From an uncultured Aquimarina sp. (GTDB lineage Bacteria > Bacteroidota > Bacteroidia > Flavobacteriales > Flavobacteriaceae): a DNA stretch of 64,000 nt. Shown here piece after piece: positions 30,101-39,252 of this stretch (its first letter is position 1; the number at the start of each line of letters is the position of its first letter). A program made the translations under genes and the position numbers. The DNA lies in assembly GCA_937951135.1 (NCBI GenBank), contig CALFCI010000018.1, positions 1 through 64,000 of the forward strand. The letters run 5' to 3'. A model generated the notes under the pieces. The model saw only the letters and a program-made list of their open reading frames with translations. It searched no databases and was not told the DNA's origin.

Positions 30101-30515
30101 TAGTAGTCAGGTCATTCCAGATATCGGTATATCGCATCACCGCTTTTTTACAGGCTTCGTTATACTCGGCTACTGTAATTTTTTTACCAATATCTTCTTT
30201 CGTTATCCCTAATTCTTTTTCTACACCCAACTCTACAGGAAGCCCATGAGTGTCCCATCCTGCTTTACGTTTTACTTGATATCCTTTTTGTGTTTTGTAT
30301 CGACAAAAAATATCTTTGATAGCACGTGCCATAACATGGTGAATCCCTGGCAACCCATTGGCTGAAGGTGGCCCTTCAAAAAAGATAAAAGGCTCAGCAC
30401 CTTCGCGTTCTGAAATACTCTTTTCAAAAATATCATGTTGTTGCCAATAGTCTAGTATATTTTCTGCCACTTTTGGCAAGTCAAGTCCTTTATATTCAGG
30501 AAACTTAGTACTCAT
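27111..30515 (-). CDS. ileS: isoleucyl-tRNA synthetase
   Basis: EGPPSANGLPGIHHVMARAIKD; KMSKRLGN; 1134 aa. Confidence 0.97.
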   Translation of the reverse strand: MSTKFPEYKGLDLPKVAENILDYWQQHDIFEKSISEREGAEPFIFFEGPPSANGLPGIHHVMARAIKDIFCRYKTQKGYQVKRKAGWDTHGLPVELGVEKELGITKEDIGKKITVAEYNEACKKAVMRYTDIWNDLTTKIGYWVDMEDPYVTYKPKYMESVWWLLSEMYKKGLLYKGYTIQPYSPKAGTGLSSHELNQPGTYQDVTDTTVVAQFKAEKDTLPSSLKALEGDVFFLAWTTTPWTLPSNTALTVGPKIDYVAVKTYNQYTFEPIHVILAKNLVAKQFAGKFVAVETAEEIQAYSTGDKKIPYQIVLACKGTDLVDSRYEQILKYTQPDANPQDAFRVIAGDFVTIEDGTGIVHTAPTFGADDALVAKQATPEVPPMLVKDDTDTLVPLVDLQGKFTKHVGEFAGKYVKNEYYPEGEAPEKSVDVEIAIKLKIENKAFKVEKYVHSYPNCWRTDKPILYYPLDSWFIKVTDTKDRMHDLNLGINWKPKSTGEGRFGNWLANANDWNLSRSRFWGIPLPIWRTEDGKEELIIGSIEELKSEMKKAVAAGVLKADVYADFIVGDMSEENYAAVDLHKNIVDTITLVSSSGEPMSRETDLIDVWFDSGAMPYAQWHYPFENKEKVEAGARKADFIAEGVDQTRGWFYTLHAIGTIISDDIAYKNVVSNGLVLDKNGQKMSKRLGNAADPFETLKAYGPDATRWYMISNANPWDNLKFDAEGIAEVRRKFFGTLYNTYSFFTLYANIDGFAYAEADIALSERPEIDRWVLSELHTLIKNVDQFYNDYEPTKATRAISDFVQENLSNWFVRLSRRRFWKGDYQQDKISAYQTLYTCMLTVSKLGAPVAPFYMDRLYQDLMGVSRQESSESVHLADFPVYDAACIDMALEQKMQKAQTIASLTLSLRQKEKIKVRQPLQRIMIPVVNAAEKEEITAIAELIKSEVNVKEIDLISEDSGILVKQIKPNFKALGPRFGKDMKLIANEIRNFDQEKIKILEQTGAFDIEIHDKIVTLESGDVEISAQDIEGWLVANSGTLTVALDVTITPELKKEGIARELINRIQNIRKDSGLSVTDKIEITFEDNKIIKEAVSVNETYIKNETLTETIVFATEIIDGTAIIFDDIETQLVIKKQ

Positions 30516-30793
30516 AGGATCATCCTTTCTGTTATGGACGCGAAAATAAGGATTTTATTGAAAAAATAAACGGTAAATAGAGTAATACCTTTGTTTATTG
30601 AGGTATTGGGTTTTAGAGATATTCAAGAGTATTGAAACTTTATCCCAAAGTATACTTCAACTATAAAGACTCGTATGTTAATCTGTTTAAACGACAGCGT
30701 ATTCTATGGCTTAACCGTAAAATTAACTGTGTTACAAGGTTTTATGGTTTTTTTTTAATAATTTGAGGGCTGCTAACACATAAATCATTTGAA

Positions 30794-31732
30794 ATGACTA
30801 AAAAGTCCACCTATCTTTTAGGAATTGTGTTGACGATTTGTATTGGAGCTATTTTAAACTGGTGGTTTTGTTGTAAGTATAGTACTTATGATACAAAACT
30901 TACAGAAAATAGTACAGTCGCCACACCCGTTCCAGAAGAAAAAACAATCATCCCTCTACTCATAAAAGATCCACAAGGAGACTTTGATTATAGTACCGAT
31001 GATAATATCAATTTTAAGAACTCTTCAAAAGAAATCTTAGAACCCATATCCTTAAAAGTAGATACCGGAATATTGAAGCTTACTACCTATGTAAATTCAC
31101 ATCCGGAAAAAAATGTGGATATTACCGGATATTATACCAGTAATGAGGTATATAATGGATCATTTCCTGATCTAGGGATTGCTAGAGCAACCGCTGTTAA
31201 AAACCATTTAATTAGTAAAGGTCTTACCTCAAAACAAATCAACGTTTTCAGCGCCCTTAAAGCACGTATTGCTGAAGAAGATAGTGTGCTTATTGGTCCT
31301 ATAAAATTTGCAATACAAACTATGGACACTACAGCAGTAGGCAGTGCCGATAATGCTATAGCTGCTGAATTAAAAGTATTGGAAGCTACTATAAAAGAAA
31401 ACCCATTAATTCTTTATTTTAAAACAGGACAAAGTGCTATTCGTTTAAATGAAACACAGCGGCAAAAGATATTCGATATTTCTAAATATTTAGATAAGGT
31501 AGACAATGCTAAATGTTTGGTTATAGGACATACCGACAACGTGGGTGACCCTAATACCAATACAACATTAGGTCAAAAAAGAGCAGATTATGCGAGAAAG
31601 TATCTTATTAATAATGGTATTTTACCTCAAAAAATAGAAGCAACCTCCAAGGGGGATCGTACACCTATAGCCCCAAATACTACAGCAGAAGGTAGGGCTA
31701 AAAATAGAAGAACAGTAATTACAATTAACTAA
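30794..31732 (+). CDS. OmpA family protein with two OmpA-like regions
   Basis: C-terminal LYFKTGQSAIRLNETQRQKI...VIGHTDNVGDPNTNTTLGQKRADYARKYLINNGI...NRRTVITI; more divergent repeat upstream. Confidence 0.85.
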   Translation: MTKKSTYLLGIVLTICIGAILNWWFCCKYSTYDTKLTENSTVATPVPEEKTIIPLLIKDPQGDFDYSTDDNINFKNSSKEILEPISLKVDTGILKLTTYVNSHPEKNVDITGYYTSNEVYNGSFPDLGIARATAVKNHLISKGLTSKQINVFSALKARIAEEDSVLIGPIKFAIQTMDTTAVGSADNAIAAELKVLEATIKENPLILYFKTGQSAIRLNETQRQKIFDISKYLDKVDNAKCLVIGHTDNVGDPNTNTTLGQKRADYARKYLINNGILPQKIEATSKGDRTPIAPNTTAEGRAKNRRTVITIN

Positions 31733-31749
31733 TAAAAAAATAGAAATAT

Positions 31750-32319
31750 ATGAACTGGTGTTTAATTATTCCAATAATAGTAGGCGTGATCTGCGCAATA
31801 TTAGGGTATCTTTTAGGAAGACTATTTTCTAAAAAAAATACTACAGATACAAGCGAATTAGAAACTTGGAAACAAAAGTATGAAGCCTTAACAAAGGAGC
31901 ATAATAGTTGTAAGAATAAGCGTTTGGCTCTAGAAGCAGAGTTGGCAGCATGTACTACAAAACTACAAACGAATGTAAGTGCTCCTGTTGATACAGCGAC
32001 ATCATTTGCAGCTTTGGTAGTTCCTTTTGATACCGATGCCGCTAAAGCAGTTTTTGGCAAAAAAATCAAACAAGATGATCTTAAAGTAGTCGAAGGAATT
32101 GGTCCAAAGATCGAGGAACTGTTTCATAACCATGATATAAAAACTTGGAAAGCGCTTTCAGAATCTTCTGTAGAGGAATGCCAAAAGGTATTGAAATCTG
32201 GAGGAAAACGTTTTGAAATTCATAAGCCTGGCACTTGGCCAAGACAAGCTAAACTAGCCTATGAAGGAAAATGGGAAGAATTATTAAAATGGCAAGATGA
32301 GCTAGACGGAGGTAAATAA
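31750..32319 (+). CDS. membrane-anchored helix-hairpin-helix domain protein
   Basis: N-terminal TM; DDLKVVEGIGPKIEELFHNHDIKTWKALSESS. Confidence 0.75.
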   Translation: MNWCLIIPIIVGVICAILGYLLGRLFSKKNTTDTSELETWKQKYEALTKEHNSCKNKRLALEAELAACTTKLQTNVSAPVDTATSFAALVVPFDTDAAKAVFGKKIKQDDLKVVEGIGPKIEELFHNHDIKTWKALSESSVEECQKVLKSGGKRFEIHKPGTWPRQAKLAYEGKWEELLKWQDELDGGK

Positions 32320-32331
32320 AACCCATAAGTT

Positions 32332-32382
32332 AAAAAAAGCCGTTTGTGCATGCGTATACGTATGTATCAAACGGCTTTTTTA
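32332..32382 (+). terminator. terminator-like hairpin
   Basis: aaaaaaagccgtttg...caaacggctttttt. Confidence 0.85.
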
Positions 32383-32392
32383 ATTCATTTGG

Positions 32393-32559
32393 CTGAGTAC
32401 ACGACAAAAAATAGTTGTTCTCGATTCAAAGTCGCATCATCACTTTGTGATCCAGACCTACTAGGTTTCGGAAACCTAGTAGGTCTAACAGAGCACCTAA
32501 CTATAATAATGATGATCAGAAACTTAAAGCATAGAGACTGTTTTTTGTCATGTACTTAG
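32393..32559. mobile_element. MITE-like element copy 2 (167 bp) with exact 9-bp TSD ttcatttgg
   Basis: ttcatttgg at 32384-32392 and 32560-32568; TIR ctgagtacacgacaaaaaatag / rc ctaagtacatgacaaaaaacag. Confidence 0.9.
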
Positions 32560-32581
32560 TTCATTTGGTTATAACCAATAC

Positions 32582-33694
32582 TCATGAGCTCGTTTCATGC
32601 CAGTACATGATGCCAACAATAAGTACGATTATGAAAAGTACTAAAGCACCTATTTTCCAATAGGAATACGGTCTTTTTCCGGAAATACTACCCGTTTGTC
32701 CGTTAATAAAAAAATTATATTTTTTATCTTGATAGGCATAGGAACTAATGTATGCGGGTAACAAAATATGTTTAAATGTTTCTTCAGATAAACGCATCAT
32801 AATGTTATGTACACGTTGTGTATCTCCTCCAATGTCTCGTTTTGACCATCTGCGAGCAATCGCTTCCGCTTCTTGTTTAGAAGATAGATGTCCCTCTTTT
32901 AGCGATAACGTATACTTTTCGGTAACAAACCCAGCCAAATAACTCGTATTAAATGTAGTTAAGGCATTCAAATTCCAATTGGTAATCTTACGCGGAATTG
33001 AGTGTGGCTTTTGTTTGGAGGCTTGAATTAAAGTATCATTTACAAATCCACTAATTGTTCCAGAAGTATGCGACCAACGCGTTCTTCGTTCCTGTCGTGT
33101 TCTACGTACTGTTTTTCCATTGACTTGAGTGGTATAAGGCACCTGTACATAATAATAGGTACCTCGCTCACCTGTATATTCGGCATATAACTGTGCATCA
33201 AAAGTCCAATAGGGCAAATACAACCCTTTTGTATGCTGAGGATCCAATGCCGCTTTTTTAAGCTTATTAGGTGCAAACCATAACCCTTTTACCCATTGCG
33301 CAAAAATCTGGTGTGATTTTTTTTGATCAAATTGAAAAGGAAGCACAGCACCCGGTAAAATCCAATCTTCGGCAATTGCATCTTCTAGAATTAATGGTGT
33401 AGCACAATACACACAGTGTAACGATTTATAATGCTCTTCAATATGTTGATTTGCACCACAGTTTTTACACTGTAACATCATCACTTTTTCTGAGTGATGG
33501 GTGGTTCCCATCTTTTCTAAATAAGGCCCCAGCTCTAACTCTTTAAAATCGTGTTGAGCAGGTTCAATAGCTTCGATATGATTACAATACTCACATTGTA
33601 TCTGCGCAGTTCCTGGCTTATATCGTAACTCGGCACCACAATTTACACAAGATTTCTTACGCTCAGAAACTGCGTTTTGTATTTCATTTTCCAT
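32582..33694 (-). CDS. multi-zinc-ribbon protein with C-terminal TM segment
   Basis: CVNCGAELRYKPGTAQIQCEYC; CKNCGANQHIEEHYKSLHCVYC; C-terminal hydrophobic helix. Confidence 0.8.
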   Translation of the reverse strand: MENEIQNAVSERKKSCVNCGAELRYKPGTAQIQCEYCNHIEAIEPAQHDFKELELGPYLEKMGTTHHSEKVMMLQCKNCGANQHIEEHYKSLHCVYCATPLILEDAIAEDWILPGAVLPFQFDQKKSHQIFAQWVKGLWFAPNKLKKAALDPQHTKGLYLPYWTFDAQLYAEYTGERGTYYYVQVPYTTQVNGKTVRRTRQERRTRWSHTSGTISGFVNDTLIQASKQKPHSIPRKITNWNLNALTTFNTSYLAGFVTEKYTLSLKEGHLSSKQEAEAIARRWSKRDIGGDTQRVHNIMMRLSEETFKHILLPAYISSYAYQDKKYNFFINGQTGSISGKRPYSYWKIGALVLFIIVLIVGIMYWHETSS

Positions 33695-33737
33695 AAGTGC
33701 TTACTAAATATATTTATAGCGTAAATACTTATTTTAT

Positions 33738-34877
33738 TTAAACTTGTGGAGGAAGTGGAGGGGGCGTATTTCCACCTAAAAATGGTTTGAGTTCTGCTAC
33801 AGTATGCAGTGGTTCCCAATTATCCATACCTTGTTTCCATATTAAAACCTCTTTATTAATAGTCCTATTGGCAAATAGCACGCTCAATTGATCCAAGGAT
33901 ACAGGGCCTATTTGCTGTCCGTTATTGGCATAAAAATATTGAATAGCCGTAGGCATTGGAGGCGGAGTATTTCCAGCATTTTGTTGTGATTGTACTTGTG
34001 ATTGACCATTAGTAGGGTTCATCAGGCTTCCCATTTGTTGTGCCATTACAAAGCCCATTCCCATTCCCATTCCAGCACCGGCAGTACCACCTTCGTTAGA
34101 AGCAGCAGCTTCTATCGCTTTAGCTGTTTTAAATTTTGTGAGTTTATCCAAATCCAATTTATCGATTCGGCTATATTCAAAAATTTCTTTCTTTAGTTCT
34201 TCCGGCATTGAAACATTTTCAATGTAAAATCTTGCTAAAGAAATTCCCACAGCATTAAACTCTGGTTGCATAACCGCTAAACAAGTTTCAGAGAGTTCTG
34301 TAGTATTGGCTGCATATAATTCTATCGGAAGATTAGCCTCTCCAATAGTATCTGTAAATCGCGTAGCAATTAAACTTTTTAGATGTTCATTGATCTCATA
34401 GTTTGTGAAATTAGCATCTGTACCTACAATATCAATGATAAATTTACCGGGATCACTAATTTTAAAAGCGTACGTACCAAAGGCTCTAATCTCTACCAAT
34501 CCAAATCGATCATCATTTAACGTGATCGGGTTTTTAGTACCCCATTTTTCGTCAGCAAATAAATGTGTATTTACAAAATATACTTCTGCTTTAAACGGAC
34601 TATTAAATCCGTATTTCCATCCTTTTAAGGTCGTTAGCACCGGAAGGTTTTGAGTCGTAAGGTTATAGGTTCCTGGACCAAAAACGTCGGCTAACTGCCC
34701 TTCATTAATAAAAACAGCGGTTTGCCCTTCTCTAACGATTAATTGTGCATCGTTTTTTATTTCATTTTGATACCGTTCAAATCGGTGTACAATAGTATCA
34801 TCGGTAGTATCTAACCATTCGATAATATCTATAAATTCATGACCTAATTTTTTTTTAATTTCATCAAAAAGTCCCAT
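33738..34877 (-). CDS. SPFH domain protein with C-terminal GYF_2-like domain
   Basis: MGLFDEIKKKLGHEFIDIIEWLDTTDDTIVHRFERYQNEIKNDAQLIVREGQTAVFINEG; C-term YFYANNGQQIGPVSLDQLSVLFANRTINKEVLIWKQGMDNWEPL. Confidence 0.85.
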   Translation of the reverse strand: MGLFDEIKKKLGHEFIDIIEWLDTTDDTIVHRFERYQNEIKNDAQLIVREGQTAVFINEGQLADVFGPGTYNLTTQNLPVLTTLKGWKYGFNSPFKAEVYFVNTHLFADEKWGTKNPITLNDDRFGLVEIRAFGTYAFKISDPGKFIIDIVGTDANFTNYEINEHLKSLIATRFTDTIGEANLPIELYAANTTELSETCLAVMQPEFNAVGISLARFYIENVSMPEELKKEIFEYSRIDKLDLDKLTKFKTAKAIEAAASNEGGTAGAGMGMGMGFVMAQQMGSLMNPTNGQSQVQSQQNAGNTPPPMPTAIQYFYANNGQQIGPVSLDQLSVLFANRTINKEVLIWKQGMDNWEPLHTVAELKPFLGGNTPPPLPPQV

Positions 34878-35020
34878 TACAAGTGTATTTGTGTTTTGAA
34901 TTTTAAAAGTAAGGAATAGAAGTATCGATCAAAAATTAATTTCGATAAAAATGATAATTTGATTGCTATGATGAATTCAAAATGGGTTAGTATTATACAA
35001 TTTACAGATAACTATTTCGC

Positions 35021-35128
35021 TTGAGTACATGACAAAAAATAGTTGTTCTCGATTTAAAGTTGTAGCATCACTTTGTGATCCAGACCTACTAGGTTTTGGA
35101 AACCTAATAGGGCTAACAGAGCAGCTAA
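35021..35128. mobile_element. MITE-like element, decayed/3'-truncated copy
   Basis: ttgagtacatgacaaaaaatagttgttctcgatttaaagttgtagcatcactttgtgatccagacctactaggtttt... matches copies 1 and 2; 3' terminal repeat not found intact. Confidence 0.8.
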
Positions 35129-35171
35129 AAATTCGCAGTACTCTTAGTTCTACACTTTAATAAGACACATA

Positions 35172-36833
35172 CTACCGTATTAAAGAAAAATGACCTGAAG
35201 ATTCTTTATTGCCATTAATTTCTACACTAAACCAATACTCTGATGCAGGTAACATCTTCCCGTTATAATTTCCATCCCAACCCGCACCATCTGCTCTAAA
35301 CATGGTGATGAATTTTCCAAATCGATCAAAAATAGAAATCGTAATCATCGCCAGATCTTCATCCCCTATTGCATTCCAAGTATCATGAAAACCATCACCG
35401 TTTGGTGTAAAATATTTAGGGAAACCTGTAACAAATATACTTTTTGTAATTTCTCCACATCCTTCAATATCAAATACTTTTATAGTATGTTCCCCCAAAG
35501 TTACATCGGTAAACTCACCACTATCTTGTGGAATTCCACCATCCATAACGTATTGAAACATTCCTATACCTGTAGCAGTAGCACTAATAGCGTTGTCTGT
35601 TACACTATCGCTTGATACGGATAACGCTAAAGTTTCTGGCCCTCTAGATAAGGTAACCTTAATTCCATCCCTAGATTTTTCAGCTATATCGGTAACAAAT
35701 ACACTATAATCCCCTCCTTCAACAATTTCTATAGTATTCGTATCGGCTCCAGGAATCACCTGATTGTTTAATCGCCATACATAAGTTTCAAGTCCACTAA
35801 AAGAAGTATTTCGAAACCTAGCCGTTAATGTTTGTGGAATATCGGAAGTACAGAGCACAAAATCTTCACTAGTAAGCATTGGGGCTGAAGTATTTTCGAT
35901 AATAACATTAGAATCTGCCGAAATCCCTTGCACAAAAACTGCAGAATCTACACTTTCATCTCCTCGATCTGCAATCACTAGCTTTAAGGTATATGTTTCT
36001 CCTGGAATTACATCAATTTCGGTGGGTAGTACTTTTGTATACCCGTTATATTCAAGTATTTCGGAACCAGTAGGATTATCAATGTAAAACTCTGGAAAAA
36101 AATTGATCCCTAGTTGTTCTATATCAGGAAAGGGAGCAACACCTCCTGTTCGATCAGGACAACGTAATGTACTTTCATGTATAGAACCTGTATTTACTGA
36201 AATATTAGCAGAACCTGGAACTGCTGCAAGATTAGTGCCTCCAAAAGCAGTTCCTGAATCGTTTGGAATACCCGGTCCTTTAATCAAAAAAGCGAAACCA
36301 TCTCTCAACTTACCGTCTCCGCTACATTCAAAAGCATTATACTCTTCTGAAGCAAAAATAAAATCAAACTTTAACTTGAATCCGTAAGGAACTAAACTAA
36401 ACTCTAGTACCGTAGCATTAAACGTATCAACTTCAGTAGCACTATTATCATTTAATAATTTAGTTAAATCGGCATCTCCAAACCAACCTGTTGTTCTTAA
36501 GATACCACTTCCAGAGTCATCATTGGGACCCATCCCAAATGTTGCACTACCTGTAGTAAGCACTATCCCATCTTGAAACGGAAAACTACTAGTTCCTTGA
36601 TTAAAGTATCCCCAGCTCTTACGAAAATTTCCTGTATTGACTGGATTTTCAAGCAATCGTACAGAAGAAGGGATCAAAACAATATTATCATTATCAATCA
36701 AAACATTATCAATCAATTGTGTGATCGTCAAATCGGATGCTGGATCATCATCTGGATTAATTTGAACCGATTGTGCAGATATCGTTGATAACATCCCAAA
36801 TACAAAACCGCTAAAAAGTAATTTCTTAATCAT
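35172..36833 (-). CDS. secreted protein with choice-of-anchor L-like region and T9SS type B sorting domain
   Basis: FKLKFDFIFASEEYNAFECSGDGKLRDGFAFLIKGPG; C-term FPKYFTPNGDGFHDTWNAIG...ISIFDRFGKFI. Confidence 0.88.
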   Translation of the reverse strand: MIKKLLFSGFVFGMLSTISAQSVQINPDDDPASDLTITQLIDNVLIDNDNIVLIPSSVRLLENPVNTGNFRKSWGYFNQGTSSFPFQDGIVLTTGSATFGMGPNDDSGSGILRTTGWFGDADLTKLLNDNSATEVDTFNATVLEFSLVPYGFKLKFDFIFASEEYNAFECSGDGKLRDGFAFLIKGPGIPNDSGTAFGGTNLAAVPGSANISVNTGSIHESTLRCPDRTGGVAPFPDIEQLGINFFPEFYIDNPTGSEILEYNGYTKVLPTEIDVIPGETYTLKLVIADRGDESVDSAVFVQGISADSNVIIENTSAPMLTSEDFVLCTSDIPQTLTARFRNTSFSGLETYVWRLNNQVIPGADTNTIEIVEGGDYSVFVTDIAEKSRDGIKVTLSRGPETLALSVSSDSVTDNAISATATGIGMFQYVMDGGIPQDSGEFTDVTLGEHTIKVFDIEGCGEITKSIFVTGFPKYFTPNGDGFHDTWNAIGDEDLAMITISIFDRFGKFITMFRADGAGWDGNYNGKMLPASEYWFSVEINGNKESSGHFSLIR

Positions 36834-36984
36834 AATGATTGTGCTAGTATAATAGACCAATATACAAAAGCTAGCTAAATCCTTAACTTAAAATTAACAT
36901 TTTTAACATACTATAAATACTTTCCGATCGCATGATAACACCTTGATATAATTGTTATTACAAAATACACGTACTGAATTAAAA

Positions 36985-37713
36985 CTAATTTCTCCCGATT
37001 TCATTAGGATATAACCTATATACTGGATCACTTTGCCAAAACGTTTTTGTATCCACATCTAATGCTGTAAGTGGCCCTTTGAATGCTGCACCCGTATCAA
37101 TATTCCAAACACTAGCAGCATGTACAGGGGTGGTTTTATTAATTCGAGTTACTGGAGTATGACCCACATAAATTTCATCAAAAATAGAGAGGCGTTTGGG
37201 ATAATGAAGATCCGTTTTCTGAAGTGCAGGATCAATAGCAAGTGCTAGTTCCCATAACGATCGATCCCAATATAGGATTTTGCTAAAATGCTCCCGATGA
37301 GGTCCATGTAGATTAGAAAAACCAGCATGTAAAAACAACCTATTCTTAGTATCTACATGATAATTAAGTAAACGTTCGTAAAAATCTAAATGCTTCACCA
37401 TCATGGCACTATCAATAGTTTTGTACCCATCTAATGTTGCCTGTCCGCCATGTTGTAACCATTCAGGGTTGTGCGTTTTTTGAGTTAACCATGTATAACA
37501 AAGTTCATCGTGATTGCCTCTTAAAAAAATGCATTGATGTGTCTGGTTTAATTCAATTAAAAAAGAAACTACTGTAGCGCTATCACTCCATCCGTCAACA
37601 TAGTCTCCCAAAAATATTAGGGTATCATCGGCTGTTATTTTTGCCTTTTCAATGAGTTGTTGTAAGGCTCGTAATGCCCCATGAATATCTCCAATAACTA
37701 ATGTTCTACCCAT
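36985..37713 (-). CDS. metallophosphoesterase (serine/threonine phosphatase-like)
   Basis: VIGDIHGALRALQQLI...FLGDYVDGW...FLRGNHDELC. Confidence 0.9.
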   Translation of the reverse strand: MGRTLVIGDIHGALRALQQLIEKAKITADDTLIFLGDYVDGWSDSATVVSFLIELNQTHQCIFLRGNHDELCYTWLTQKTHNPEWLQHGGQATLDGYKTIDSAMMVKHLDFYERLLNYHVDTKNRLFLHAGFSNLHGPHREHFSKILYWDRSLWELALAIDPALQKTDLHYPKRLSIFDEIYVGHTPVTRINKTTPVHAASVWNIDTGAAFKGPLTALDVDTKTFWQSDPVYRLYPNEIGRN

Positions 37714-37772
37714 GTATATCTCTTATTTCATATTTGTAGTAAACTCTGATTTCCATTTTCCCCAATAGAGTC

Positions 37773-37845
37773 AACTACCTCGGAGCAAGCTCACGAGACA
37801 TTTCGAGGCAAGCCTCGAAGAATTAAACTCCACAATGTGGATTAA
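37773..37845. repeat. palindromic repeat unit, left copy flanking the AlbA_2 gene
   Basis: Contains ttcgaggcaagcctcgaa hairpin and attaaactccacaatgtggattaa, perfect inverse of 39253-39276. Confidence 0.8.
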
Positions 37846-38103
37846 AAAATACTGAAGACTAATTTATACCATTTAATATTTGAATTCACCCAATTAAAAT
37901 GCGCCTTTTGAATGTCTATTTCAGTATAAAAAATAACCGTAGCTTAGGCTATGCTGATTTTTTATATTTCATATACATCCAAAACTCATCATTTTTCTTT
38001 TGAGCAAATTCAAACATAAAATGGTATAAGATAATCTAAGGTACTAATCTTAGTTGATTTTATCGTAAAAAATGACGATATATAAAACATCAAAAGACAC
38101 TAT

Positions 38104-39243
38104 CTAATTATATTTTACCTTTCGCAAGATGCGCATACTCTCTTTATATCGGGCATAAATATCTTTATCAAACTTTTTTATATAGGGTTTAATCGTTTCT
38201 AATTTTTCTTTAGCTTCCTTAAAATCATTAAAATAGCATAACAGGTACGTTGCCGAAATATTTTGTAAATCATCCTCTTCACTAGGAGTTAATGGACTTT
38301 TTTTCTGAAGTTTTTCCAGTAGTATATTATTGTTATTATATAAGTGATGTAATGTTTTTCTATCAAACTGAGGTGGTGTAAATAGTAATTTACTTTCGAT
38401 ATCATAATGTGCATTATCTTTAAAAGTTATCACTACTTCTTCTAATGGATAATAGGTGTCGGATGGCTGTAAACCTAATTGTACATATTCCGTAATTCGA
38501 AATTCATTTTCTGTGATTACAATACTTACTTCATCCAAAGCAGAGTAAAATAACTTAACATGTTCATTAATCAATTCGATATCTACCCTTGAATAATAAA
38601 TACCATCATTTACTTTTTTTTCTTTTCCAGCCCAACACACTACAAAATATTCTTTAAATACTTTATAGGTAGGATTATAATCTTGCCGTACATTCATGAA
38701 ATCAAAAACGCCATCCAGGGTAAGTTCAATATTATTTTGTGCATTACTTTCAATAGCATGCACAATTTTAGAATTTATATCCTTAATTTCAATGTCAAAT
38801 ACTTTAGGCATACTAATACTGCCATCCCTAAAAAAAACAGCTCCACCATAATATTTCCAAATATTTTTACGAAACGAACACAATTTTCCATCTACGGGGG
38901 GACGTATAGTAACCAATCCCACTACTTTATCAATAGGCAAATGCGGAAAGGGAATATTTTCATAAGCGACTAAAGGGGGATTACTAATATATGCATTCAC
39001 TAAATTCTGAATTTTACTATCATCAAAAAAATCAACCCCAATAATAGCATTATTATCGTCTTGTACTCCAATAACGATATAAGAATTGTTTTTAGGATTG
39101 GAATTGGCTAGTGCACAAATATGCTTTACAAACTTAGCTTTCCCTTCTTTTTCACCAATGTTCAATTTCAGTTTTTTATCATAAAAACTATTTTCATCAT
39201 TATGAGCTAATAGATGTTTAATAAGTAACCGTTTATTGATCAT
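38104..39243 (-). CDS. AlbA_2/Schlafen-type putative DNA-binding domain protein
   Basis: SFYDKKLKLNIGEKEGKAKFVKHICALANSNPKNNSYIVIGVQDDNNAIIGVDFFDD. Confidence 0.75.
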   Translation of the reverse strand: MINKRLLIKHLLAHNDENSFYDKKLKLNIGEKEGKAKFVKHICALANSNPKNNSYIVIGVQDDNNAIIGVDFFDDSKIQNLVNAYISNPPLVAYENIPFPHLPIDKVVGLVTIRPPVDGKLCSFRKNIWKYYGGAVFFRDGSISMPKVFDIEIKDINSKIVHAIESNAQNNIELTLDGVFDFMNVRQDYNPTYKVFKEYFVVCWAGKEKKVNDGIYYSRVDIELINEHVKLFYSALDEVSIVITENEFRITEYVQLGLQPSDTYYPLEEVVITFKDNAHYDIESKLLFTPPQFDRKTLHHLYNNNNILLEKLQKKSPLTPSEEDDLQNISATYLLCYFNDFKEAKEKLETIKPYIKKFDKDIYARYKESMRILRKVKYN

Positions 39244-39252
39244 TGTTTTACT

